Of a stretch of DNA of 64,000 nt, positions 56,360-64,000 are shown piece by piece (the stretch's first letter is position 1; the number at the start of each line of letters is the position of its first letter). The DNA comes from Bradyrhizobium zhanjiangense (GTDB lineage: Bacteria; Pseudomonadota; Alphaproteobacteria; Rhizobiales; Xanthobacteraceae), in NCBI RefSeq assembly GCF_004114935.1, contig NZ_CP022221.1, positions 7,895,001-7,959,000 on the forward strand. Direction: 5' to 3'. Under the pieces are notes generated by a model. That model had not been told where the DNA came from. It saw nothing but the letters and a program-made list of their open reading frames with translations, and did no database searches. A program made the translations under genes and the position numbers.

Positions 56360-58639
56360 CTATTCCCCGTCCCTTAAGCGCCGATACAGCGCGCCCAGAA
56401 TATTGGAATAGTCGTCGCTCCAGACCCGCACCCTGTCGTCAGCTTCGGTCTGCTCCCATGACTTCGAGGAGGCGAGCTTGCCGATGTCGGCCTCCTCCCG
56501 CGCGGAGATGACGACGTCGGTCGAGAAGATGTAATCGGAATCGCGCCCGGAATCCTCGTTGAAGACCCAGCTCGTGAGATCGTTGGCATCCGCAATGCCG
56601 ACCACGACGGTCTCCAGATCGAGATGCCGATTGGAGACGTGCATCACCACAGCGCCGTGCGGGGCGAGCTTGTCCTTGTAGATCTTCATCGCCTCCTTGG
56701 TCGCAAGATGAATCGGGATCGCATCGGACGAATAGGCATCGACGATGATGAGGTCGTAGGCGCCGTCGGGCTCCTTGGCAAAGGTGAGCCGCGCATCACC
56801 GATCACCGGCTTCAGATCCGGCAGGCAGCTCGAGATGTAGCGGAAATTTTTGGGGTCACGCGCCGCGTCGACCATGGACTGGTCGATCTCGAAGAATTTC
56901 CAACTCTCCCCTCGCTCGGCAGCACAGGCAAGCGTGCCCGAGCCGACACCGATCGCGGCGACCTTCAGCGGCGCGCCCTTGCGCTCGCGGATCGCGCTGA
57001 CGGCCTGACCGATGCCGCCGTCCTTGTGATAGTAAGTGATCGGCTCGGGCCGGCCGGTGACCGGCGTGCCGTCATTGTTGCGGAAGCGCTCCGCGCCGTG
57101 GATCGTGGTGCCGTGCATCAGTACGTGGAAATAGCCGCCGGGCGTCTCCACGATCTTGTGCACGCCGAAGAAGCTGCGCACCGTGGTGACGCGCCCCTCG
57201 TCCGCGGGATAAACCCGGATCAACGCCAGCGCGAGTACAACGGTCGCAAAAATCTTCCAGCGGTCGGCATTGAACGTCAACGCCAGCAGCGCGGCGAGCA
57301 CGCCGACGGCGCCGGCCACCCAGACGCGGTGGTCCTCGAACCAGATCGAGAGCCCGCCTGTCGCATAGGACGGCACAACGAGCGCCGCCGCGAGCGCGGC
57401 GAGCGCCAGCCAATACCATCGAACGAGGCCGGCGAGGCGCTCGTTAGCAGGCGGTCGGCACAGCGCGGCGAGCGCAATCAGGATCGGATATTCGGCGATC
57501 CACGAGAAGGTGAACGGCGCGACGAGCCCTGCGAACAGGCCGCCAACCATGCCGCCGAACGACAGCGCGACATAGAAGCCGGTGAGATATTTGGCCGCCG
57601 GCCGCGTCCGCGCCAGCTCGCCGTGGCAGGCCATGGCGATGACGAAGAAGCACAATTGATGACCGCCGAGTGTGAGCAGCAGATTCTGCTCCCCGCCGAA
57701 AGCCAGCAGGACAACCACGCCTGCGATCGCAACCGGCTGGAGCATCAGCATCCATTTGTGCGGCAGCAGCGGACGCGACTGGAACACGACGACCCAGGTG
57801 AGCAGATACAGCGACAGCGGCAGCACCCACAAAAGCGGCGCCGCCGCGACGTCGGTGGAGATGTGCGCGGTCACCGCGATGAGCAGGCCCGACGGCACCG
57901 CGGCCAGGAAGATCCAGCGCAGCCGCGTCACCAGACCAGGCGCCGGCGCATTCACCTCCTCCGTTCGCGCATCCGCCACCGTCAGCTGCGGCGAGCGCAA
58001 CAGCAGCGTGCCGCAGGCCGCGATCAGCAGGATCAAGAGGCCATAGCCGGCGGTCCAGAACCGGTTCTGCGCGTGCAGCGTGAACATCGGCTCCAGCAGG
58101 AACGGATAGGACAGCAGCGCGAGGAAGCTGCCGATGTTGGAGGAGGCATAAAGGAAATACGGATCGTGCCCGGCGGGATGGCCGGTGCGGACGAACCAGG
58201 CTTGCAACAGCGGATTGTTGGCGGCGAGCGCGAAGAACGGCAATCCGATCGAGACCACGAACAGGCCGAGCAGCCAGACCGCATAGCCCGAAGCGGGCGG
58301 CTCGCCGTAGGCGGAGGCGATTCCGAGCGGCAGCGTCGCGAAGGCCGCAATCAGCAGCACCAGATGCACTGCGACCGGAACGATGCGGTTTTTGACCTGC
58401 ATCAACAGATGCGCATAGGCGTAACCCGCCAGCAGCAGCGACTGGAAGAAGACCATCGCCACCGACCACACCGCCGGCGAGCCGCCGAGCCGCGGCAGCA
58501 CCATCTTGGTAAACAGCGGCTGCACCGAGAACAGCAAGAGCGCGCTGACGAAGATCGCGGCGGTGTAGACCGTCAGCAGCAGCCGGTTGCGCGAGGCAGA
58601 CAATTGCTCCGTGGCGGCGGGTTGCACGATCGAATCCAT
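56360..58639 (-). CDS. Fused multi-helix membrane / spermidine synthase-like protein
   Basis: A 759-residue protein. The N-terminal about 470 residues carry at least twelve hydrophobic helices (VYTAAIFVSALLLFSVQPLF, VWSVAMVFFQSLLLAGYAYAH, and so on). The C-terminal domain is a Rossmann-fold aminopropyltransferase/methyltransferase: IGVGSGTLACAAERG at about 550, the acid region DAYSSDAIPIHLATKEAM and the loop APHGAVVMHVSNRHLDLETVV. This matches the membrane-bound 'spermidine synthase' fusion family, whose real reaction is unclear. Start ATG 58639 is chosen because GGAG lies five bases upstream. The SAM/dcSAM loop GVGSGTLA lacks the usual GGGDG, so polyamine synthesis should not be assumed. Confidence 0.88.
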   Translation of the reverse strand: MDSIVQPAATEQLSASRNRLLLTVYTAAIFVSALLLFSVQPLFTKMVLPRLGGSPAVWSVAMVFFQSLLLAGYAYAHLLMQVKNRIVPVAVHLVLLIAAFATLPLGIASAYGEPPASGYAVWLLGLFVVSIGLPFFALAANNPLLQAWFVRTGHPAGHDPYFLYASSNIGSFLALLSYPFLLEPMFTLHAQNRFWTAGYGLLILLIAACGTLLLRSPQLTVADARTEEVNAPAPGLVTRLRWIFLAAVPSGLLIAVTAHISTDVAAAPLLWVLPLSLYLLTWVVVFQSRPLLPHKWMLMLQPVAIAGVVVLLAFGGEQNLLLTLGGHQLCFFVIAMACHGELARTRPAAKYLTGFYVALSFGGMVGGLFAGLVAPFTFSWIAEYPILIALAALCRPPANERLAGLVRWYWLALAALAAALVVPSYATGGLSIWFEDHRVWVAGAVGVLAALLALTFNADRWKIFATVVLALALIRVYPADEGRVTTVRSFFGVHKIVETPGGYFHVLMHGTTIHGAERFRNNDGTPVTGRPEPITYYHKDGGIGQAVSAIRERKGAPLKVAAIGVGSGTLACAAERGESWKFFEIDQSMVDAARDPKNFRYISSCLPDLKPVIGDARLTFAKEPDGAYDLIIVDAYSSDAIPIHLATKEAMKIYKDKLAPHGAVVMHVSNRHLDLETVVVGIADANDLTSWVFNEDSGRDSDYIFSTDVVISAREEADIGKLASSKSWEQTEADDRVRVWSDDYSNILGALYRRLRDGE

Positions 58640-58870
58640 GGGAGCTCCGGCAAAAGCGTTTTCCAGCGAAGTGGGCACCGGTTCGCGCGAGAAAACGCGT
58701 CGGACATTGCCCCCGGCGGACGACGGACGGGCGCAATGGAGCACAAGGCGCCTGAACGGGCAATAAAGAGGCGCGTGATGTTGCAGCGAGGAATGCTTAA
58801 TATACAGATGTCATTTCTGGGGCCGGTCCTTCGGGCCTTCCCAAAACGACCGTGGAACATTTGAACCCTC

Positions 58871-60481
58871 ATGAGCGAAACCGACGTCGTCATCATCGGC
58901 GCTGGCCATAACGGCCTCACCTGCGCTGCCTATCTCGCGATGGCGGGCCTGCGCGTGCGCGTGGTCGAGCGCCGCAAGGTGGTCGGCGGTGCGGCGGTCA
59001 CAGAGGAGTTTCACCCCGGATTCCGGAATTCGGTCGCAGCCTACACCGTGAGCCTGCTCAATCCGCAGGTGATCCGCGACTTGAATCTTGCGGAACAAGG
59101 CCTGCGCATCGTCGAACGGCGCGCGCAGAATTTTCTGCCCGCGCCGGACGGCAGCTATCTCCTCACCGGCGAGGGGCGGACGAAAGATTCCGTCGCGCGG
59201 CTGAGCGCGCATGACGCCGATGCGCTCGACGGTTTCACGCGCGAGCTGGAAGAGATCGCCGACGTGCTCAGGCAATTCGTGCTGCGCGCGCCGCCGAACC
59301 TGGTTGACGGCTTTGGCACGCGCGCGATCCGTGAGGCCATGAATGCGTTAAAGACGGCCAACATCCTGCGCGGTCTCACGCTGGAGCAGAGCCGCAGCCT
59401 GCTCGACCTCTTCACCCGCTCCGCCGGCGAGATGCTGGACGAGCGTTTCGAGCACGATCTCGTAAAAGCGCTGTTCGGCTTCGATGCTATCGTCGGCAAT
59501 TATGCCAGCCCCTACGCGGCAGGTTCGGCCTATGTGATGCTGCATCACGCCTTCGGCGAGGTGAATGGCAAGAAGGGTGTCTGGGGCCACGCCATCGGCG
59601 GCATGGGTGCGATCACGCAGGCGATGGCGCGCACCGCGCAGGGCCGCGGCGTCGTGATCGAGACGGATGCAGGCGTGCGCGAGATCATCGTCGAGCGCAA
59701 CCGCGCGGTCGGCGTCGTGCTGGAGAACGGCACGGCCATCCGCGCCAAATATGTCGCAGCCAACGTCAATCCGAAGCTGCTCTATACGCGGCTGATCGCG
59801 GCCGACGCCCTGCCCCACGAGTTCCTCGCGCGCATCCGGCACTGGAAGAACGGTTCCGGCACCTTCCGCATGAACGTGGCGCTGGACCGCCTGCCCTCCT
59901 TCACGGCGCTGCCCGGTGACGGCGATCATCTCACCTCGGGCATCATCCTGGCACCGAGCCTCGGCTACATGGACCGCGCGTATCTCGATGCGCGCGCGCA
60001 GGGCTGGAGCCGAGAGCCCGTCGTCGAAATGCTGATCCCCTCGACGCTCGACGACACGCTGGCGCCCGAAGGCAAACACGTCGCGAGCTTGTTCTGCCAG
60101 CACGTCGCGCCGGAGCTTCCCAATGGAAAGTCGTGGGACGACCATCGCGAGGAGGTCGCCGATCTCATGATCGCGACGGTGGACAAATATGCCCCGGGCT
60201 TTGCGGCGAGCGTGCTCGGCCGCCAGATCCTCTCACCGCTCGATCTCGAACGGCAGTTCGGCCTTTTGGGTGGAGATATCTTCCACGGCGCGCTGACGCT
60301 GAACCAGCTGTTCTCCGCGCGGCCGATGCTGGGCCATGCCGACTATCGCGGCCCGCTGAAGGGTCTCTACCATTGCGGCTCCGGCGCCCATCCCGGCGGC
60401 GGCGTCACCGGTGCTCCGGGCCACAACGCCGCACAGGCGATTCTGAGGGATCACCGATCGCTGTTCGGAAGCCGTGGGTAG
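58871..60481 (+). CDS. Phytoene-desaturase-like NAD(P)/FAD oxidoreductase (CrtI/PYROXD2 family)
   Basis: A 536-residue flavoprotein. The FAD-binding motif DVVIIGAGHNGLTCAAYLAMAG is at the N-terminus and the C-terminal FAD motif is GLYHCGSGAHPGGGVTGAPGHNAAQAIL; both are typical of CrtI/PYROXD2-like proteins. The centre has HAFGEVNGKKGVWGHAIGGMGAITQAMA and the tail SARPMLGHADYRGP. Other carotenoid genes are not nearby, so carotenoid desaturation is not implied; family members also act on other polyisoprenoids or as amine oxidases. Start ATG 58871. Downstream is a 270-base gap with DnaA-box-like words and then the pilin remnant. Confidence 0.88.
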   Translation: MSETDVVIIGAGHNGLTCAAYLAMAGLRVRVVERRKVVGGAAVTEEFHPGFRNSVAAYTVSLLNPQVIRDLNLAEQGLRIVERRAQNFLPAPDGSYLLTGEGRTKDSVARLSAHDADALDGFTRELEEIADVLRQFVLRAPPNLVDGFGTRAIREAMNALKTANILRGLTLEQSRSLLDLFTRSAGEMLDERFEHDLVKALFGFDAIVGNYASPYAAGSAYVMLHHAFGEVNGKKGVWGHAIGGMGAITQAMARTAQGRGVVIETDAGVREIIVERNRAVGVVLENGTAIRAKYVAANVNPKLLYTRLIAADALPHEFLARIRHWKNGSGTFRMNVALDRLPSFTALPGDGDHLTSGIILAPSLGYMDRAYLDARAQGWSREPVVEMLIPSTLDDTLAPEGKHVASLFCQHVAPELPNGKSWDDHREEVADLMIATVDKYAPGFAASVLGRQILSPLDLERQFGLLGGDIFHGALTLNQLFSARPMLGHADYRGPLKGLYHCGSGAHPGGGVTGAPGHNAAQAILRDHRSLFGSRG

Positions 60482-60755
60482 ATCTGTGGATGAGCTGTGG
60501 ACAGGCTATCGAGAGATATGTGGTCAGGAAGAGGATGCCCACGGACGGGCGAGCGGGACAAGCCTGGGGAAAGGCAGTGGAGAACCAAGGGGGCAATCGC
60601 GGGAAGAGTCCGTGGATAGCCGTCGTACAAGCTGCGGACAACCTGTGGAGACCGCTTGAGAACCACACATACCCAAAATGACCTCGCCCCGTCGCGGGCG
60701 ATGGGTCAAAGCTTATGAAGAAAAGTAGCCCGCGGTGGGAGATGGGAGGCGGAAA
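60482..60755. other. Gene-free region with several TGTGGA-type words
   Basis: No convincing gene. Six 9-base words resembling the DnaA box complement TGTGGATAA lie on one strand: TGTGGATGA (60485), TGTGGACAG (60496), AGTGGAGAA (60576), CGTGGATAG (60611), TGCGGACAA (60633) and TGTGGAGAC (60644). They have 1 to 3 mismatches. Their meaning is not established. Confidence 0.4.
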
Positions 60756-60914
60756 TTACTTCAAAGAGGTGCTAATCGAACCGAACTTCTCGTTCATCGT
60801 GCTGCCTAGGCTGTTCACCACGGTGATGATCGCGAGCGCGATACCGGCTGCGATCAGACCGTATTCGATCGCAGTTGCACCGGACTCGTCCGACCAGGAT
60901 CTGCGAGCCGCGAC
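60756..60914 (-). pseudogene. Flp/Fap-type pilin remnant without a start codon
   Basis: The minus-strand frame from the stop at 60756 upward reads SGATAIEYGLIAAGIALAII, then TVVNSLGSTMNEKFGSISTS and LK, the almost complete mature part of a Flp type IVb pilin with its G/Y cleavage-region residues. The prior residues are WSDE, as in typical leaders. But the next eleven codons upstream contain no ATG, GTG or TTG and end in a TAA (60915-60917). The leader region AAGTCGCGGCTCGCAGATCC looks like a decayed start. None of the Cpa/Tad assembly genes is nearby. Either a broken gene or one needing a frameshift; I prefer decay. Confidence 0.7.
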
Positions 60915-60970
60915 TTATGCTGAAAATTGGGAACAAAAGTTCCAAAAATTGAACCCGACGGAACCCTAGG

Positions 60971-61858
60971 ATGCAGCCCTCCCCTACCCATCGCGCCAGC
61001 TTCTCGATCGGCAGCGAGGCCGCCGCCAGGCGTGTCGTCGACGTGCTCACCGAGGTGTTTTTCGAGGGGGATGCGGCGGTCGCCGCCTTCGAGCGGCCGG
61101 ACGGCCAATGGGACGTCACGCTGCATTTTGCCGCCGCGCCGGACCAGGCATGGCTGCGCGAACTCGTTGCAACTTCAGCAGGAAATGAGATCGCGGAGAC
61201 GCTCGCCTTCGATATCGTCGAGGCCAAGGACTGGGTCAAAGCGAGCCTGGAAGACCTCGTGCCGGTCCCGGCCGGCCGTTTCGTGGTGCACGGCAGCCAT
61301 GACCGCGACCGGGTGGCGGCGAACAAGCTCAAGATCGAGATCGAGGCGGCGCTTGCCTTCGGCACCGGCCACCACGGCACCACCCGCGGCTGTTTACTGC
61401 TGCTTGACCATGTCCTGAAAAGCGCGCGGCCGCGGCGCGTGCTCGACCTCGGCACCGGGACCGGCGTGCTGGCGATCGCCGCAGCCAAGGCGCTGCATCG
61501 CGCAGTGCTTGCCTCCGACATCGATCCGCCCTCGGTGCGGGTGGCGACCGAGAACGCCGCGCTGAATGACGTTGGTGACCATGTGCGGGTGATCCGTGCC
61601 ACCGGCTTCGCCGCACCGGATTTTGGCAAATGCGGTCCGTTCGACCTGGTGTTGGCCAACATCCTTGCCAATCCATTGCGGCAATTGGCGAGCCCGATGG
61701 CGCGGCATCTCGCGCCCGGCGGGCGCCTCATCCTCTCCGGCCTGTTGACGCATCAGGCCCCCGCCGTGATCGCCGCCTACCGCGCGCGCGGCCTCGTGCC
61801 GCTGCGGCATCTGCGGATCGAGGGATGGAGCAGTTTGTTGCTGCGGAAGATGGGGTGA
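60971..61858 (+). CDS. prmA: Ribosomal protein L11 methyltransferase
   Basis: A 295-residue cytoplasmic methyltransferase that trimethylates ribosomal protein L11. The N-terminal substrate-recognition domain contains VLTEVFFEGDAAVAAFE and KDWVKASLEDLVPVPAGRFVVHG. The SAM-binding motif RVLDLGTGTGVLAIAAAK is near residue 157, with AFGTGHHGTTRGCLLLLD just before it (the PrmA signature GTGxHxTTRxCL) and the acceptor motif FDLVLANILANPL, all characteristic. Start ATG 60971 lies 2 bases after the upstream frame's end. It is divergent from the pilin remnant. A repeat element follows soon after the stop. Confidence 0.93.
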   Translation: MQPSPTHRASFSIGSEAAARRVVDVLTEVFFEGDAAVAAFERPDGQWDVTLHFAAAPDQAWLRELVATSAGNEIAETLAFDIVEAKDWVKASLEDLVPVPAGRFVVHGSHDRDRVAANKLKIEIEAALAFGTGHHGTTRGCLLLLDHVLKSARPRRVLDLGTGTGVLAIAAAKALHRAVLASDIDPPSVRVATENAALNDVGDHVRVIRATGFAAPDFGKCGPFDLVLANILANPLRQLASPMARHLAPGGRLILSGLLTHQAPAVIAAYRARGLVPLRHLRIEGWSSLLLRKMG

Positions 61859-61883
61859 GTGCACCCGCGATGGCGCTGCGCTC

Positions 61884-62022
61884 CCTCGCCCCGCTTGCGG
61901 GGAGAGGGTTGGGGTGAGGGGGAGTCTCCGCGGGGGCGGTGAGAGTTGGACTCGCGGAGAGTCCCCCTCACCCGGATCGCATCTCTGATGCGATCCGACC
62001 TCTCCCCGCAAGCGGGGCGAGG
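61884..62022. repeat. Palindromic interspersed repeat (CCTCTCCCCGCAAGCGGGG family)
   Basis: CCCTCGCCCCGCTTGCGGGGAGAGG (left) pairs with CCTCTCCCCGCAAGCGGGGCGAGG (right, ending 62022). The inner parts GGGGTGAGGGGGAGTCTCCG/CGGAGAGTCCCCCTCACCC and GGATCGCATCTCTGATGCGATCC are additional inverted pairs. This is the closest relative of the copy inside uvrD (32561-32670). Confidence 0.9.
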
Positions 62023-62043
62023 TGAAGTCGAGCGTTCGCCGCG

Positions 62044-62223
62044 CTACTCCGCCGGCTTCTCGTCCTTGCGCATCGTGCGCTCATCCCGCAACGTCCGCCT
62101 CGCGCGGCGCTCGGCGAAACGATCGATCATCTGGCTGATGAGGCCGCGCGGCTTCTTCGGTGTCGCCACAGTCGGGGCGCGACGCACCGGCGGCGAAATC
62201 TTCTCAAATGTGAACGATGCCAT
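62044..62223 (-). CDS. Small basic hypothetical protein
   Basis: A 59-residue soluble protein without membrane segments. It starts MASFTFEKISPPVRRAPTVA at ATG 62223 (GGGGACAC upstream) and has a strongly basic, charged helix (QMIDRFAERRARRTLRDERTMRKDEK) in the second half. The composition suggests a nucleic-acid or membrane-interacting peptide, but I cannot name a family. It lies between the repeat element and the divergent aminopeptidase gene. Confidence 0.65.
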   Translation of the reverse strand: MASFTFEKISPPVRRAPTVATPKKPRGLISQMIDRFAERRARRTLRDERTMRKDEKPAE

Positions 62224-62410
62224 CGTGTGTCCCCTCGCCGTTGAGATGAACCACTTGCTCGAATTTCCCTGTTGTCCGGACGAAGCGCAACTGCCGCACC
62301 CTTTACTCCACTCCATTCGAATGGAACTATCTCAAGCACAGTCCATGCCAGATGCGACGCAAATGCGTCTAGATTGCGGACTGATCCCCATGATCCTAAA
62401 GTGATCCACC

Positions 62411-64000
62411 ATGTTCGAAGCGCACTTCCAGACATTCGAGGAGCCCGAGGCTGGCGTCGCATTGGCGGCGCGCCTTGCTGCACTCCGCGAAGAACTCGCC
62501 CGCCGCAAGCTGACCGGATTCGTGATCCCCCGCGCCGACCAGCAGCAGAATGAGTATGTGCCGCCGTCGGAAGAGCGGCTCGCCTGGCTGACCGGCTTCA
62601 CTGGATCGGCTGGATTGGCGGTGGTCCTGACCCAGGAGGCCGCGATCTTCGTCGACGGCCGCTACACGCTGCAGGCTGCCAAGCAGGTCGATGTGAAGGC
62701 TTGGGCAGTGGAATCGCTGATCGATCCGCCGCCGGAGAGCTGGGTGTCGGCGCACTTGAAGCCCGGCGACCGCCTCGGATTTGATCCGTGGCTGCACACT
62801 TCTTCAGCAGCCGAGCGCTTGTCCGCCGCCTGCGCCAAGGCCGGCGCTGAACTGGTTGCGGTCGACAGCAATCCGGTCGACGCGATTTGGCACGATCGAC
62901 CGCAGCCTCCCCTCGCGCCGGTGACCGTGCACGGAATGCAACATGCCGGCCTCACTGAAGCCGACAAGCTGACACAGATCAGAGGCGAAATCGCCAAGCT
63001 CGGCGTCGATGCGCTGGTGGTGTCGGACAGCCATGCCGTGGCCTGGACCTTCAACATCCGTGGCGCCGACGTCGCGCATACGCCGTTGCCGCTGTCCTAT
63101 GCGCTGGTGCCGAAGGACGGACGGCCGACGATCTTCATCGACCACCGCAAGCTCTCCAACCTCACGCGCGACCATCTCGAACAGTCCGCCGATGTGCGCG
63201 AGCCAGATGCGATGGCGCCGACGCTGATGGCACTGGCCAAGAGCGGCGCCGCAATCGCGCTCGACAATGCCACGGCGGCCGACGCGCTCAGCCGGCTGAT
63301 TGCAGGCGCTGGCGGCAAGCCGGTGCGCGGCAGCGACCCGATTGCGCTGCTCAAGGCGGTGAAGAACGCGACCGAGATCAAGGGCACGAAGACCGCACAT
63401 GTGCGCGACGCCGTGGCGCTGGCGCGCTTCCTCGCATGGATCGATCGCGAGGCGGGAAGCGGCAAGCTCACCGAGATCGACGCGGTCGAGGCGCTGGAGA
63501 CGTTCCGCCGCGACACCGGCGCGCTGAAGGACGTGTCGTTTCCGACCATCTCGGGCACAGGCCCGAACGGCGCCATCGTGCACTACCGCGTCACCCGCAA
63601 GAGCAACCGGCGGATCGCACCCGGCGACCTGCTGCTGATCGATTCCGGCGCGCAATATGAAGACGGCACCACCGACGTCACCCGCACCATGGCCGTGGGC
63701 GAGCCGACGGAGGAGATGCGCGACCGCTTCACCCGCGTGCTGCGCGGCCATATCGCGATTGCGCGCGCGGTCTTCCCCGACGGCACCACCGGCGCGCAGC
63801 TCGACACGCTGGCGCGGCAATATCTCTGGGCCGCCGGCGTCGATTTCGAGCACGGCACCGGCCACGGCGTCGGCAGCTATCTCTCGGTGCATGAGGGGCC
63901 GGCGCGGATCTCGAAGCTCGGCACCACGCCGCTCAAGCGCGGCATGATCCTGTCCAACGAGCCCGGCTACTACAAGACCGATGGCTTCGGCATCCGCATC
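62411..64000 (+). CDS. Aminopeptidase P / Xaa-Pro aminopeptidase family (M24B), cut by window edge
   Basis: The first 530 codons of a metallopeptidase removing N-terminal residues before proline. The N-terminal domains (PRADQQQNEYVPPSEERLAWLTGFTGSAG and the second creatinase-like domain LPLSYALVPKDGRPTIFIDHRKL) precede the catalytic pita-bread domain. Metal-ligand regions are all visible: LLLIDSGAQYEDGTTDVTRTM (two Asp), HGTGHGVGSYLSVHEGP (His) and SNEPGYYKTDGFGIRI (Glu). The final Glu ligand lies beyond the edge. ATG 62411 begins MFEAHFQTFEEPE. The reading frame is open to base 64000. Confidence 0.95.
   Translation, partial: MFEAHFQTFEEPEAGVALAARLAALREELARRKLTGFVIPRADQQQNEYVPPSEERLAWLTGFTGSAGLAVVLTQEAAIFVDGRYTLQAAKQVDVKAWAVESLIDPPPESWVSAHLKPGDRLGFDPWLHTSSAAERLSAACAKAGAELVAVDSNPVDAIWHDRPQPPLAPVTVHGMQHAGLTEADKLTQIRGEIAKLGVDALVVSDSHAVAWTFNIRGADVAHTPLPLSYALVPKDGRPTIFIDHRKLSNLTRDHLEQSADVREPDAMAPTLMALAKSGAAIALDNATAADALSRLIAGAGGKPVRGSDPIALLKAVKNATEIKGTKTAHVRDAVALARFLAWIDREAGSGKLTEIDAVEALETFRRDTGALKDVSFPTISGTGPNGAIVHYRVTRKSNRRIAPGDLLLIDSGAQYEDGTTDVTRTMAVGEPTEEMRDRFTRVLRGHIAIARAVFPDGTTGAQLDTLARQYLWAAGVDFEHGTGHGVGSYLSVHEGPARISKLGTTPLKRGMILSNEPGYYKTDGFGIRI

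Noticed and set aside
56624..58864. 746-codon open frame on the plus strand opposite the membrane/spermidine-synthase fusion
   Set aside because: Composition is Arg/Gln/His-rich with no domains; it is the antisense of a clear membrane protein gene.
58871..60481. Annotation as a carotenoid phytoene desaturase in a pigment cluster
   Set aside because: No crtB, crtE or other carotenoid genes are nearby; motifs fit the wider PYROXD2-like family equally well.
60715..60969. 84-codon plus-strand frame beginning MKKSSPRWEMGGG
   Set aside because: It is antisense to the Flp pilin remnant, whose sequence is clearly recognisable on the minus strand.
1..64000. CRISPR arrays, prophage, insertion-sequence transposases, tRNA or rRNA
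   Set aside because: No regularly spaced identical repeats, no integrase/transposase or capsid genes, and no cloverleaf or rRNA-like stretch was found. The repeats present are isolated palindromes.

Overview
The window is 64 kb of GC-rich chromosomal DNA from an alphaproteobacterium, most likely Bradyrhizobium or a close Nitrobacteraceae relative. The basis is base composition, protein styles (AsmA giant, DUF2336, CYP199-type P450, CGNR regulator, TRAP and Flp remnants) and at least three families of short palindromic interspersed repeats that I associate with such genomes. No genome comparison was run. Both ends cut genes: FeoB at the left edge and an aminopeptidase P at the right.

Layout. 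0-10 kb: FeoB C-terminus, a small secreted protein, a Ca2+/H+ exchanger, an acetyltransferase, a DUF2336 protein with a small partner, and a 1,212-residue AsmA protein. 9.6-15.1 kb: a P450/TetR divergent pair around a perfect inverted-repeat operator, a Crp-like regulator, and a MarR-controlled operon of an Asp-nucleophile hydrolase plus a PEP-mutase/isocitrate-lyase-family enzyme. 15-22 kb: two large GGDEF-EAL c-di-GMP proteins (PAS/PAS/GAF and CHASE sensors) flanking an MFS carrier. 22-31 kb: a solute-binding protein, a 2-hydroxyacid dehydrogenase with a TRAP-transporter remnant, a DoxX/LysR pair, a secreted caspase-like protein, a Gly/His-rich Spy-like protein, a D-lactate-dehydrogenase-type flavoenzyme and a thioesterase. 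31-36 kb: a UvrD/PcrA helicase carrying an interspersed repeat inside its reading frame, an orphan HicB, and a Cys-rich/OmpA secreted pair. 36-40 kb: an Mpo1-like protein, an epimerase and an ICMT-type methyltransferase, then a sorbosone-dehydrogenase-like protein. 40-44.4 kb: aspartate dehydrogenase, a frameshifted LysR gene, and an MFS plus tartrate/D-malate dehydrogenase operon. 44.6-51.7 kb: two paralogous secreted alpha/beta-hydrolase-like proteins bracketing a MarR/solute-binding protein/CYP199-like locus and a CGNR-regulator/hydrolase pair. 52-64 kb: a two-gene ABC exporter, L,D-transpeptidase, GDPD, a membrane-spermidine-synthase fusion, a CrtI-like flavoprotein, a Flp pilin remnant, PrmA and aminopeptidase P.

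The general theme is peripheral catabolism under local one-component regulators (TetR, three LysR-type or LysR-derived genes, two MarR, CGNR), plus envelope maintenance and c-di-GMP signalling. Several genes are decaying: lysR by a frameshift, dctM as a C-terminal stub, and the flp pilin without a start. The most unusual structural feature is the repeat translated in frame within uvrD. The best candidates for undescribed functional units are the MarR/hydrolase/PEP-mutase-like operon, the MarR/binding-protein/CYP199 operon and the duplicated secreted hydrolase family. I found no CRISPR array, prophage, insertion sequence, rRNA or tRNA.
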